Notes: a model not told the origin generated them from the sequence alone. A DNA stretch of 16,965 nt from Candidatus Rifleibacteriota bacterium (GCA_028691595.1 JAQUZA010000019.1:1-16965), one strand, 5' to 3'. Shown: positions 7,291-14,183, counted from the first letter of the stretch. Numbers and translations: made by a program.

Positions 7291-8178
7291 TTAATCCATA
7301 TATTTTTCAAAGAATTGGTAGTCAACATCGTAAACAGTTTTTGGCTTAAGCCCAATTTCTTCTTTTTCCATTAAATCAATTAGAGCTTCGGCATCAATAA
7401 GTTCAATTGGAGGTGCGCCTTCTCTTTCTGCTTCTCGTTTTGCATCCTCAGAAAAATTGCCGGTTGTCATCATAATCCCTTTATCGGCCCTGCCAATCAT
7501 TGCGTTTCTTAAATCGCCAACCTGGGCCCTGGAAACCGTTCCTTTATATCTTTTACACTGGAAGATAACTCTAAAGCTGACAAAGGGATTGAGTTGCAAT
7601 GTGCCGAAGCCGTCGATGCCACCATCCCTGCCTTTTGGCGTAACCTGGACATTTTCAAAACCATACAGTCTCAAAATGTATTTACATAAGCGCTCAAAGC
7701 CATCTGGTGAGATTCGCCAAAGGACATTCAAAAGTTTTTCACGATGAGAAAGCTCTGCCAAACTTTCGATGTTCTCAATCTTTTCATCAGCGGTCTCTTT
7801 GCTTTCAGATGGTTGATTTGAGCCTTGTTTGCTTTTACGTTCCTTAGTATGGACCTCAACCCATTTCTTAAACAAAACGCGGCTGGTTTCATTGTTCAAA
7901 AAAGTCTCTCTGCCCTGCTTGGTTAACTGCCATACGCCGCGTTTTTCCGATGAAATGAGGCCTTCCCAAACAAGGTATTGTCTGGCCCAACATACCTGGT
8001 TATGGAATCTTGCAGACCCGCTTTCCATTAATTCTTCTTTCTTTTTGTCTGGAATCTTTAAATTCCTGGCAATTAAATCCGAAACTTCCTTGGGGGTTCC
8101 AGAATCACCAAGCTCCCGCAAAGCATCCAGCAGCGGGCCCATCCATTGTACAAATTCAGCTTTCGTTTGCTTTTTCAT
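7291..8178 (-). CDS. mrr: Mrr-like type IV restriction endonuclease
   Basis: The protein has 295 residues. Residues about 5-95 form the Mrr N-terminal winged-helix domain, which binds DNA. A charged linker (about 108-140) leads to the Mrr catalytic domain at about 145-275. Its PD-(D/E)XK-type residues are visible: Glu162 in GFERLCKYI, GRDGGIDG (Asp185 and Asp189) and the QCK motif at 207-209. Mrr proteins cut modified DNA and act in defence against foreign methylated DNA. The length is normal for the family (about 300) and no active-site residue is missing. GAGG precedes the ATG by 6 bases. The C-terminal 20 residues are an extension. It sits between a PD-(D/E)XK protein and an HNH nuclease inside the split hsd locus. 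Confidence 0.92.
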   Translation of the reverse strand: MKKQTKAEFVQWMGPLLDALRELGDSGTPKEVSDLIARNLKIPDKKKEELMESGSARFHNQVCWARQYLVWEGLISSEKRGVWQLTKQGRETFLNNETSRVLFKKWVEVHTKERKSKQGSNQPSESKETADEKIENIESLAELSHREKLLNVLWRISPDGFERLCKYILRLYGFENVQVTPKGRDGGIDGFGTLQLNPFVSFRVIFQCKRYKGTVSRAQVGDLRNAMIGRADKGIMMTTGNFSEDAKREAEREGAPPIELIDAEALIDLMEKEEIGLKPKTVYDVDYQFFEKYMD

Positions 8179-8328
8179 TTATGGCCTCGTGAAAATCCGT
8201 TTGATTTGTTCATTTTTTTTTTGTCAAAATTTAGTTCCGCTGAAACTGGGAATTTCAATTACCGACTTCAAAGGGAACTTACCCTTCCACGATCGCAGGG
8301 AATTTATTTCCATCTACACAATTACATC

Positions 8329-8379
8329 GGATGGCAAGCCCGCATGTTCGGTGGTGTAGGGAGGGGGCAAGCCCCATCC
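8329..8379 (-). other. Hairpin-forming sequence directly after the PD-(D/E)XK gene stop
   Basis: GGATGG (8329-8334) and CCATCC (8374-8379) are complementary arms, with GCCC/GGGC pairing further in and a small internal GGGG-CAAG-CCCC hairpin. It abuts the stop codon at 8380. It could terminate transcription or protect the 3' end, but there is no T-run. The remaining bases of the 200-base gap to mrr hold no gene that I can see. Confidence 0.4.
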
Positions 8380-9540
8380 TTACCCGCTTATATTTTCAAT
8401 TAAGCCAATTAGTTCATTAATTTCTGGAAATGCCTTTTCAATTATTGATCTGAGCCTATTTTTTATTTCCCCGTCATCTTCAGAAACCATTTCTTCAATA
8501 TCAAATGAAAATTTCTTCATATAGAATACGAGCCATTTTTTACCGCTGGGTTTTTTATAGAGCTTTGAGTCTTTCACTGCATCGATAATCTTTTTTGCAA
8601 ACCCCTCGTTTCCAGGAGCTATAACAGCTTTTATATTAATTGACTTATTGGACCAAAAATAATCAATTTCGAATAGAAACAGTTCCTTTCCTGGCCAGCC
8701 CAGTCCATTTTTGGGAATGAGTTTATCCAGTTTATCAGATGTAAATCTTATGTAGCCCTTATTTTTTGAGCCAACAACATAGCCGTTTGACTTTAAGATA
8801 TCCTCAAAAATTGGATATAGTGCTGAACTTGCATCGGGGCGATTTTCAAAAACAAAATCAAATGCTTCCTTATGTGCTTTATATAGTTTTAAAGCCATCT
8901 CATTTAGTTCATCATTCATGATAATCTCCATATTAACAATTTTCACATAATCGTTGATCATATGAAGAATCTTATTCGGTATTCTATCACTATATAATTT
9001 CGTGATTTTTACTAGAATTTCGACTATCGACTGGTAGGAATAGAATACATAATTGTTCAAAGAAATTTTATCAATTGGCTCAGTTCCAAACGGTGTAAGA
9101 TATATGAAGTGCTTCTTTCTTTCAGGGTAATGTTCTTCAGCTATTTTTTTGTATCTCTGCAGTTGATTTGAATGATCTTTACTATCAATTTTATTCTCAA
9201 TAATTATTACATCCTCAGGTAGCCTAATTAGAATATCAATGTTTTTCCATTCCCGAACAATCTCTGCTTTTTGCAAGTCGATGTAATCAACATCAAAACA
9301 ATTGCGACCATCGGCCTTATTGTCGCTAAAAACCTCTCTGAGAATCTTTTTTAAGACTAAATCATCAAGACCATGACTTTGATTTGGGTCGAGAATATAA
9401 GAAAGAAATGCGGAATGCCGAATTTCTGTCCGTGCAATGGATAGGCTTTTGAATATATTGGGTTCTTTTAATGACAATTCGATTGTTTCAAAATCTAGGT
9501 CATTGAGAACTTCTGCTAAAACTTCTTTGTTTATTCCCAA
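8380..9540 (-). CDS. PD-(D/E)XK nuclease superfamily protein
   Basis: This 386-residue protein fits the PD-(D/E)XK family often found in restriction islands. RTEIRHSAFLSYILDP (about 37-52) is a typical opening. The nuclease-like core has Asp102 in NIDILI, then VIIIENKI with Glu115 and Lys117, then DHSNQLQRY with Gln126. The C-terminal 200 residues are mixed alpha/beta and not assignable. It probably cleaves DNA, but target and partners are unknown. The start is TTG at 9540, chosen because GGAGAAAG sits 4 bases upstream and no ATG lies nearby in frame. The gene is AT-rich compared with hsdM and hsdR, which suggests separate acquisition. It lies downstream of the attC-like site at 9570-9661. 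Confidence 0.82.
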   Translation of the reverse strand: MGINKEVLAEVLNDLDFETIELSLKEPNIFKSLSIARTEIRHSAFLSYILDPNQSHGLDDLVLKKILREVFSDNKADGRNCFDVDYIDLQKAEIVREWKNIDILIRLPEDVIIIENKIDSKDHSNQLQRYKKIAEEHYPERKKHFIYLTPFGTEPIDKISLNNYVFYSYQSIVEILVKITKLYSDRIPNKILHMINDYVKIVNMEIIMNDELNEMALKLYKAHKEAFDFVFENRPDASSALYPIFEDILKSNGYVVGSKNKGYIRFTSDKLDKLIPKNGLGWPGKELFLFEIDYFWSNKSINIKAVIAPGNEGFAKKIIDAVKDSKLYKKPSGKKWLVFYMKKFSFDIEEMVSEDDGEIKNRLRSIIEKAFPEINELIGLIENISG

Positions 9541-9569
9541 TTTCTTTCTCCAATTGAAATATATCGCCT

Positions 9570-9661
9570 GTCGTAACCGAAAATGAGAGACGGGTGCGGG
9601 TGTTGCGTAAGTAAGACCTGTGATCCGGCCTTATTTCTCGCATTCACGCACTTGTTATGCC
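9570..9661 (-). repeat. attC-like site, copy 1 (3' end of the mqsRA unit)
   Basis: It shares a long, nearly identical stretch with copy 2 at 11260-11364; for example, TGATCCGGCC and GCGGGTGTTGCG occur in both. On the minus strand it runs from GGCATAAC (R''-type box, 9661-9654) to GTTACGAC (R'-type box, 9577-9570). Internal arms GAAAT.AG and CTCATTTTC can pair, giving the imperfect hairpin expected of an integron attC site. Its GGCATAAC is the exact reverse complement of GTTATGCC at the 5' end of the mqsRA unit. Confidence 0.62.
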
Positions 9662-9853
9662 TTTTTTAAGTGCTTTTAAAACAATAGTTTCCGATAAAAT
9701 CGCTGGTAAAAACAAGCTATTTTATCGGAAACCATTACATTCTTTGAGACTTGCTTTTCTTGGCACTTTCAATCCAAGCTTAACTCAATGAAAGTTGCAT
9801 ATTCTGAAAAAAGCAACGCTTGAGGCTGGATGGCAAGGTATTTCGGACTGTGA
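9662..9853. other. Non-coding stretch with a strong stem-loop
   Basis: Together with the attC-like site this is the 313-base gap between the PD-(D/E)XK gene and the small third gene of the mqsRA unit. It holds an 18-base stem with one mismatch: GTTTCCGATAAAATCGCT at 9687-9704 against 9715-9732, around a 10-base loop. A weaker pair, ACTTTCA/TGAAAGT, follows near 9767-9797. I see no reading frame of interest. The stem-loop lies downstream of the operon and could be a terminator, although its U-tract is poor. Confidence 0.55.
9687..9732. repeat. 18-base inverted repeat, 10-base loop
   Basis: Arms 9687-9704 and 9715-9732 pair at 17 of 18 positions; the outer 14 bases are perfect. It is AT-rich with TTTATCGGAAAC at the outer end. 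It may be a transcription terminator or RNA-stabilising hairpin for the toxin-antitoxin operon, or a protein-binding site. Confidence 0.7.
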
Positions 9854-10141
9854 TCATTGCTGCACTTTGTTAGCTTTCTTTTTGGCAGGTTCTTTTTTCT
9901 TTTTACTGGGAAAATACTCGGCAGAAGCACAGAGGACATCAATAATGTTTTTCAATTCATTTTTATTGGTCATGCACTTAAATTGTTCATAAACGCCATC
10001 TGGCAATGTTGCAAGCAATTGAAGATAGCAAACGTCATCTGTTCTAATGAAAATATTAATACCATCAACCCAAACTGGGTTGAGGGCGGGATTTTGTTTT
10101 ATCCCACGCTGTGCTTGAGTGACTAGATCGTTTTTATTCAT
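9854..10141 (-). CDS. Small protein of unknown function, third gene of the mqsRA operon
   Basis: This 95-residue protein starts 1 base after the MqsA-like stop, so it is clearly in the operon. It has a mixed alpha/beta central part (about residues 20-75, with YLQLLATLPDGVYEQF) and a very basic tail of Lys and Ala (KKKKEPAKKK). I do not recognise the family. The pattern of strand, LP turn and C-terminal helix recalls DUF3467 only loosely. In tripartite toxin-antitoxin-chaperone systems the third gene encodes a SecB-like chaperone in this position, but 95 residues is short for SecB (about 155). A regulator or RNA/DNA-binding accessory role is equally possible. Confidence 0.65.
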   Translation of the reverse strand: MNKNDLVTQAQRGIKQNPALNPVWVDGINIFIRTDDVCYLQLLATLPDGVYEQFKCMTNKNELKNIIDVLCASAEYFPSKKKKEPAKKKANKVQQ

Positions 10142-10142
10142 T

Positions 10143-10703
10143 TTAATTCACCTCGTTCATTTCATACAAATTGGACGGAGGATCATAACTTCCCATTGTT
10201 GGCATCCAATTGCTGGCCAAATAATCATCATAAAAATTAGAAATATAACGAGTGCCAAGCCTTGCTGTTTGTTTTTTGCCATACTGTTTTTTCAAATTTG
10301 AACTTTCAAAAGTCAATTTAAACCTTCCATCCCCATTTTCTTTGAACAATAATACCGACTTTTTCAGGTAAAGCTTTTTTCCGCACCAATCAATGGAAAA
10401 AATAAACCCATTTCGGATTCTGCGATTTTTATGAAAAGCTTGTTTTGTAACATCTAAAATCTTGCACGCCTCTGTAGAAGAAATAAATGCTGAAACAGGA
10501 AATTCTGCAATCATTCTTTGGATTTCCGCTTTTTCGGCGTGCTCTATTTTTAATAATGTCTCTTTTGGATACAACAATTCGCTGCAATTCGGGCATTGGA
10601 AAAATTCCACATCTGGAACTTCAAATGATCCTACTTCCTTGGAATCCATTTTTAAAGAATCATGCTTTTTTGTAAAAGCAATTTTGCAATTGTAACATTT
10701 CAT
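10143..10703 (-). CDS. mqsA: MqsA/YgiT-type zinc-finger antitoxin with C-terminal extension
   Basis: The 186-residue protein starts MKCYNC and has two Cys-x2-Cys pairs (Cys3/Cys6 and Cys37/Cys40), the YgiT/MqsA zinc-binding domain that covers the toxin. A helix-turn-helix at about 75-118 follows (STEACKILDVTKQAFHKN), which looks like the excisionase/MerR type rather than the Xre type of E. coli MqsA. A 60-residue tail comes next, rich in Tyr, Asn and Trp (for example YISNFYDDYLASNWMP at about 153-168). E. coli MqsA has 131 residues, so this one is clearly longer. It should neutralise the MqsR toxin encoded upstream and repress the operon. The ATG follows the toxin stop with no gap (TAA then ATG), with GGAG 6 bases upstream of it. 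Confidence 0.8.
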   Translation of the reverse strand: MKCYNCKIAFTKKHDSLKMDSKEVGSFEVPDVEFFQCPNCSELLYPKETLLKIEHAEKAEIQRMIAEFPVSAFISSTEACKILDVTKQAFHKNRRIRNGFIFSIDWCGKKLYLKKSVLLFKENGDGRFKLTFESSNLKKQYGKKQTARLGTRYISNFYDDYLASNWMPTMGSYDPPSNLYEMNEVN

Positions 10704-11018
10704 TTACAACTCCTTGAAGCTGTCAACTACCAATTGGTCAGCCTCGACGTAGAAGTGAGTATAAACATTCTCGCCATTCAGATTTTCAGCTCTATAATAA
10801 TCGACCCATATGTCAGGGTTATCAAATCTTTTGTCAGACTTATACCAATCTTTTACCTTTAAAGCTGTTAGAGCCTTTCCAATCTCCACTATGCCCCAGC
10901 CAAAATCATCTTTTGCCATAAGCCTTGCTTTGCTTGTTACAAAAATCTTGCCGCTTTTAACTAGGCTAATAATATTTTTCTTGCTATAGAAAGGTTGGGT
11001 TCTAGTCATAAATATCAT
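10704..11018 (-). CDS. mqsR: MqsR-family mRNA interferase toxin
   Basis: The 104-residue protein aligns well with E. coli MqsR (98 residues): SLVKSGKI, then DWYKSDKRFDNPDIW, then a C-terminal DSFKEL. MqsR is a RelE-like, ribosome-independent ribonuclease that cuts mRNA at GC-type sites. Three of the catalytic-site residues are kept: the Lys in DWYK, the Tyr in NVYTHF and the Lys in SFKEL. The fourth position, Gln68 in E. coli (IWQD), is Val here (IWVD). The start is uncertain: TTG at 11021, ATG at 11018 or ATG at 11009 are possible, and none has a strong ribosome-binding site. The last gives the best match to MqsR length. A palindrome lies immediately upstream. Toxin first, antitoxin second is the normal mqsRA order. 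Confidence 0.83.
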   Translation of the reverse strand: MIFMTRTQPFYSKKNIISLVKSGKIFVTSKARLMAKDDFGWGIVEIGKALTALKVKDWYKSDKRFDNPDIWVDYYRAENLNGENVYTHFYVEADQLVVDSFKEL

Positions 11019-11021
11019 CAA

Positions 11022-11259
11022 GGGTTGACGAAAGTCAACTCAAAAAATCCTTTTGGTAGACATTCATATTGATTCCAATAAACTTGATAGGCTTAAATGA
11101 AGACAAATTAAGTATTTGACCATAAATTAGCAAAACTCATCTCCCCTAGAATTTATAATTATACAACTTTTTCTTTGTCCTTAAACTTACCAATTGAGAT
11201 TTATTCGTAAATAACATTGCTAATGCTGAGCGAGGCTAAAAATTTTTTGCTTTTTATAT
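11022..11259. other. AT-rich leader of the mqsRA operon
   Basis: This non-coding stretch, with the attC-like site at 11260-11364, fills the gap between mqsR and the diadenylate-cyclase gene. It is rich in A and T and should hold the operon's own promoter. I cannot fix a convincing -35/-10 pair. The only clear element is the palindrome at 11024-11039. Confidence 0.5.
11024..11039. promoter_or_regulatory. Palindrome upstream of mqsR, likely autoregulatory operator
   Basis: GTTGAC-GAAA-GTCAAC is a perfect 6-base inverted repeat with a 4-base spacer, ending 3-15 bases before the possible mqsR starts. MqsA represses its own operon in E. coli through palindromes in the same position, so this is the natural candidate operator. 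On the RNA it would also form a small hairpin over the start. Confidence 0.5.
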
Positions 11260-11364
11260 GGCATAACGTATGCGTAACTGGAAATGAGAGACGGGCGCGG
11301 GTGTTGCGCAAGCAAGACTCGTGATCCGGCCTCATCTTTCGCGTCGACTGACTTCGTTAGAGCC
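11260..11364 (-). repeat. attC-like site, copy 2 (between the diadenylate-cyclase gene and mqsRA)
   Basis: This 105-base site on the minus strand runs from GGCTCTAAC (R''-type box at 11364-11356, containing the stop codon of the upstream gene) to GTTATGCC (R'-type box, 11267-11260). Inner arms GAAAGATGAG and CTCATTTC pair imperfectly, and the outer boxes share GGC..TAAC/GTTA..GCC. The inner part is almost identical to copy 1. GTTATGCC here is exactly complementary to GGCATAAC in copy 1, and GGCTCTAAC pairs 8 of 9 with GTTAGAACC near 12660. Confidence 0.68.
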
Positions 11365-12625
11365 CCAATTGAGAAAAATATCTTTTTTTGTTTAGATTTG
11401 GAATAGCACATACTTCATTGTTAAAACTTAGAAATCCAGATATTCGTCCATCCTGTGAAATCACAAATGCCAAGCTATTAGGTTCATTAGCAACAAAGTT
11501 AAGAGATGATTGATGTCTGGTACCAAAATGCAAATCGGTCAATTTTTGATGCGCCCCAACTTCATCATCAATTGTTGAAATGGTCAAATCTGGGCGATCT
11601 GGTGAATGCAAAATTGCCCCATATCCAATCAGAGTGAGGTCTTTTTGAAGAATAATGGCACCATCAGTCCCGGATAGTGAGGAAATAAAGGTGGCAAGAT
11701 CGGAAATTTCTTGCCATATCCCCTCTGAGATTTTTTTTATGCTAGAAATGTCAGCATCCTTGTTGCTTTGCTCAAGTCTTTTTTGGATAAAGCGAATAAT
11801 TTTTTTTAAAAGAGGTTCTCCTTTTTGTTCTAGTCGATATCTGATCCTTATGTAATCTTGGTTGGCAGAATTATCTAATAGAATAACGCACCCACCATGC
11901 TTTAATTGGGCAATTCCTTGAAGAATTGAATCAATTATTTTCATGAAATACATGAACAATGTTTTCCGTTGATTTTCGCTAGTAATTATTTTGCAGTTAT
12001 TCTCGATTTGACTTCTTATTGCCTCCAATTCAGAAGAAAAGGGTGCAAAAAAAGTTTTTTGTGAATAAATTGATGTCTCGGAAAAGATCAATTCACTTTT
12101 GTTGAAAACTCCAAGATTCTCATCCCCAAATGATATGGAAACTGTCCCTGGTCCAGTTGAGGAGATAATGTATTCGAACGGTGTTGCCCATGCACCAAAA
12201 GTTTGATTTTTTTGGAACTTTTCCATAGAACTTCCAAGATGAAAAAAGCCCACTATTTCAGCATGGTATTTTGGAGTTGCAAAAAACTCACAGACAAGAA
12301 AGGTTTGGTGAAAGTTGGCCGCTTGAGCTACCTTTGCCAAATTCTCGGGAGACATCTGGATTTTGCTAGAAAGTAAAAAAGTGTTTGTAAAGCTGGTTGT
12401 TTGATATCTTTCTTCATTTCCGTCTCGCTCAATGCAAAGTAAACGAAATTTAGTTGGCCTTTCTTCATCAAAGAATAGACTGGCAAAAAATGCTGTTGAA
12501 AGCAAAAAATCAAGTGCCTTGGGATCCATTTTATATGGGGCAATGTAATCATCATCATATGAAGGAGGGTGATTGGTGATTTTTTCGTGAATTATACTCG
12601 AAAACTCTTTAATTAAATTGTGCAT
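11357..12625 (-). CDS. Diadenylate-cyclase (DAC)-domain protein with unknown N-terminal domain
   Basis: The protein has 422 residues. The C-terminal part, about 220-420, matches DisA/CdaA-type diadenylate cyclase domains: HGGCVILL at 243-250, TDGAIIL with the DGA motif at 321-323, GTRHQSS at 368-374 and FVISQDGRISG at 387-397. DAC proteins condense two ATP into c-di-AMP. The usual RHR motif is RHQ here, so activity or nucleotide choice may differ. Residues 1-215 are soluble, aromatic-rich and probably a sensor; I suspect a DACNV-like sensor domain but cannot confirm it. No membrane segment is seen. GGAGAGG lies just before the ATG. The stop codon is inside the attC-like site. The gene is AT-rich and embedded between restriction genes, which is not the usual housekeeping setting for c-di-AMP enzymes. 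Confidence 0.8.
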   Translation of the reverse strand: MHNLIKEFSSIIHEKITNHPPSYDDDYIAPYKMDPKALDFLLSTAFFASLFFDEERPTKFRLLCIERDGNEERYQTTSFTNTFLLSSKIQMSPENLAKVAQAANFHQTFLVCEFFATPKYHAEIVGFFHLGSSMEKFQKNQTFGAWATPFEYIISSTGPGTVSISFGDENLGVFNKSELIFSETSIYSQKTFFAPFSSELEAIRSQIENNCKIITSENQRKTLFMYFMKIIDSILQGIAQLKHGGCVILLDNSANQDYIRIRYRLEQKGEPLLKKIIRFIQKRLEQSNKDADISSIKKISEGIWQEISDLATFISSLSGTDGAIILQKDLTLIGYGAILHSPDRPDLTISTIDDEVGAHQKLTDLHFGTRHQSSLNFVANEPNSLAFVISQDGRISGFLSFNNEVCAIPNLNKKRYFSQLGL

Positions 12626-12655
12626 CGCCTCTCCATACGAATCGGTTAAATTTGT

Positions 12656-12748
12656 GGTTCTAACGAGCCATATGCTTAATCTGCATATCGCTTTTATGAT
12701 GACGGTAGTGGTATAGACTCGGAAATTGCCTGACGGCGGGCGCTAAAA
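12656..12748 (-). repeat. Divergent attC-like site downstream of hsdS
   Basis: The minus strand runs from TTTTAGCGCCCGCC (12748-12735), which resembles the TAACGCCCGCC end of Vibrio attC repeats, to GCTCGTTAGAACC (ending at 12656). Its length of 93 bases matches the other sites. It contains a separate short hairpin, ATATGC/GCATAT, near 12670-12691. It shares little primary sequence with copies 1 and 2, which is normal for attC sites. Its R'-type box GTTAGAACC pairs with the R'' box at the far end of the diadenylate-cyclase unit. Confidence 0.45.
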
Positions 12749-12758
12749 GCCTGAAGAA

Positions 12759-14156
12759 TTATTGTTTCGGGCATGGTTTTTTCTTTCTTCTGGCAGGTGT
12801 TGGTATTTTTGCGACGGTTGACCCGGCTTTTTCGCGTTCGACGCAGATGCGCTCAAGAAGCACGCTGGCAGGCTCGTCTTTGGGGTCCTGCGGCACAAGT
12901 TTGCCCTCAAAAGCTTTTTTCAAGATACTCTGCCGCAAAGCCTCGGCCTGTTTCAGGCTCTGGGCAATGCTCTCTTCAAGCTTGTCGCAAACCGATAGCC
13001 GGGTTTCTATTTCGGCAACAACTTGTTGCTGTTGAGCAAGGGTCGGTGGCAAGGGGAAAAGCGTTTTTCTTACAATTCCAAGATTCAAATTAGGCTGAAC
13101 GCCGCCAGCAGCTAAGTTTCTGACGTTATTGTAATTAAACAGAAGAAAATATTTCAAATAGGACTTTATTCTCACGTCATGTTTTTCAAAACAAATTGCT
13201 GCAATTGCTTGATTAGTGCATGCTTCAATCATCAATTCCGAACATTTCCCTCTTGTTTTGCCTTCGCCATACATTGCTAAAAGAAGAGTTTGCTTTGAAT
13301 AAAGAGTTAAATTTGTTTCCCTGACAGCTTTTTCAGTTACAAAATCAGTCGCTTCTTTTACATGTTCGTCGTTTAGTGCCCCACTGGTTACCCAAGGAAT
13401 ATTCCCATTTTCGTAGTATTCCTTTGTGCTTTTAAGGGGGGTTGCACCAGTCCCAACTGTTGCGCAGTCTCCAATTTTAATCAATTTCCACCCTGCTGGC
13501 AGTTCGCCGTCTTTAACATCAGGATTGGTCAGGCGGCCCTCAAAGGCCCATTTTAAGACGGCCTGGCGGTAGGTTTTGAGTTGGGCCTGTGCTTTTTTTA
13601 GGCTTTCGACCCCGGCATCCAGACTGCTGAACAGTTCTTCTATTCTGGCTACAATGCGCTGCTGTTCGGCGAGGGGAGGGATAACTACGTGTAAGTCTTT
13701 CAGTATTGTTTGACTAATATTCGGTTGTGCTCCACCCGCACTTTGCCCAACAAGCTTTCTTCTATTACTAAAAAGAAAATGCTTCAAAAATTTCAAATCA
13801 ATAAATGGGTTGTGAAAAATACCGCAAATCGCCTGATTAGTGGCGGCATCAACTCCAAGAAAGCCAAGTTTCCCAATTGTCGCACCGTAAAGAGCTATTA
13901 AAAGGGTTCCCTTCGGGAAGATTTTTGCACTAGAGCTTTGTAATCCTTCTTGAGAAATGTATTCTTCTGTTTGTGTAATTGTTCCCTTTTCTAATTCCCC
14001 AGATTTAACCCAAGGTATTGTGCCATCATAATACGACTTTACCTTTCTTGAAGGTGTACCACCGCTAGTCGTAAAACATATCTCACCAAGTTTTCGTCTT
14101 TCCCAGGTGCCAGGTATTTCCTCAACCTGAAAAAGTTTCTCCTGATTAATTTTCAC
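12759..14156 (-). CDS. hsdS: Type I restriction-modification system, DNA specificity (S) subunit
   Basis: The 465-residue protein has the two-fold HsdS design. Target-recognition domain 1 (about 15-170) contains GGTPSR and IPWVKSGEL. A conserved coiled-coil spacer follows at about 165-215 (PLAEQQRIVARIEELF, later WAFEGRLT). Target-recognition domain 2 begins at about 220 (LPAGWKLIKIGD, IPWVTSGALND), with a C-terminal helical repeat (LAQQQQVVAEIE, KAFEGKLVPQ). It sets the bipartite DNA site for methylation and cleavage. The start is GTG at 14156, with AAGG upstream; an overlapping ATG is out of frame. It follows hsdR with a 27-base gap. The target-recognition domains are more AT-rich than the spacers, as expected from domain swapping. 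It is normally next to hsdM but here is not. Confidence 0.94.
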   Translation of the reverse strand: MKINQEKLFQVEEIPGTWERRKLGEICFTTSGGTPSRKVKSYYDGTIPWVKSGELEKGTITQTEEYISQEGLQSSSAKIFPKGTLLIALYGATIGKLGFLGVDAATNQAICGIFHNPFIDLKFLKHFLFSNRRKLVGQSAGGAQPNISQTILKDLHVVIPPLAEQQRIVARIEELFSSLDAGVESLKKAQAQLKTYRQAVLKWAFEGRLTNPDVKDGELPAGWKLIKIGDCATVGTGATPLKSTKEYYENGNIPWVTSGALNDEHVKEATDFVTEKAVRETNLTLYSKQTLLLAMYGEGKTRGKCSELMIEACTNQAIAAICFEKHDVRIKSYLKYFLLFNYNNVRNLAAGGVQPNLNLGIVRKTLFPLPPTLAQQQQVVAEIETRLSVCDKLEESIAQSLKQAEALRQSILKKAFEGKLVPQDPKDEPASVLLERICVEREKAGSTVAKIPTPARRKKKPCPKQ

Positions 14157-14183
14157 ATTGTTACCTTTTGGAATAAATTCTTC

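Noticed and set aside
8329..8379. Hairpin after the PD-(D/E)XK gene as another attC-like site
   Set aside because: The arms pair, but there is no GTT/AAC core box and no partner for GTTACGAC at the 5' end of that gene.
9854..10141. Third gene of the mqsRA operon as a SecB-like chaperone
   Set aside because: Too short and with no recognisable SecB sequence motif; kept as unknown.
11022..11160. Sigma-70 promoter for mqsR, for example TTGACT near 11039 with ATATTT 17 bases on
   Set aside because: The -10 box is poor and the implied start point would lie at or beyond the start codons; not convincing.
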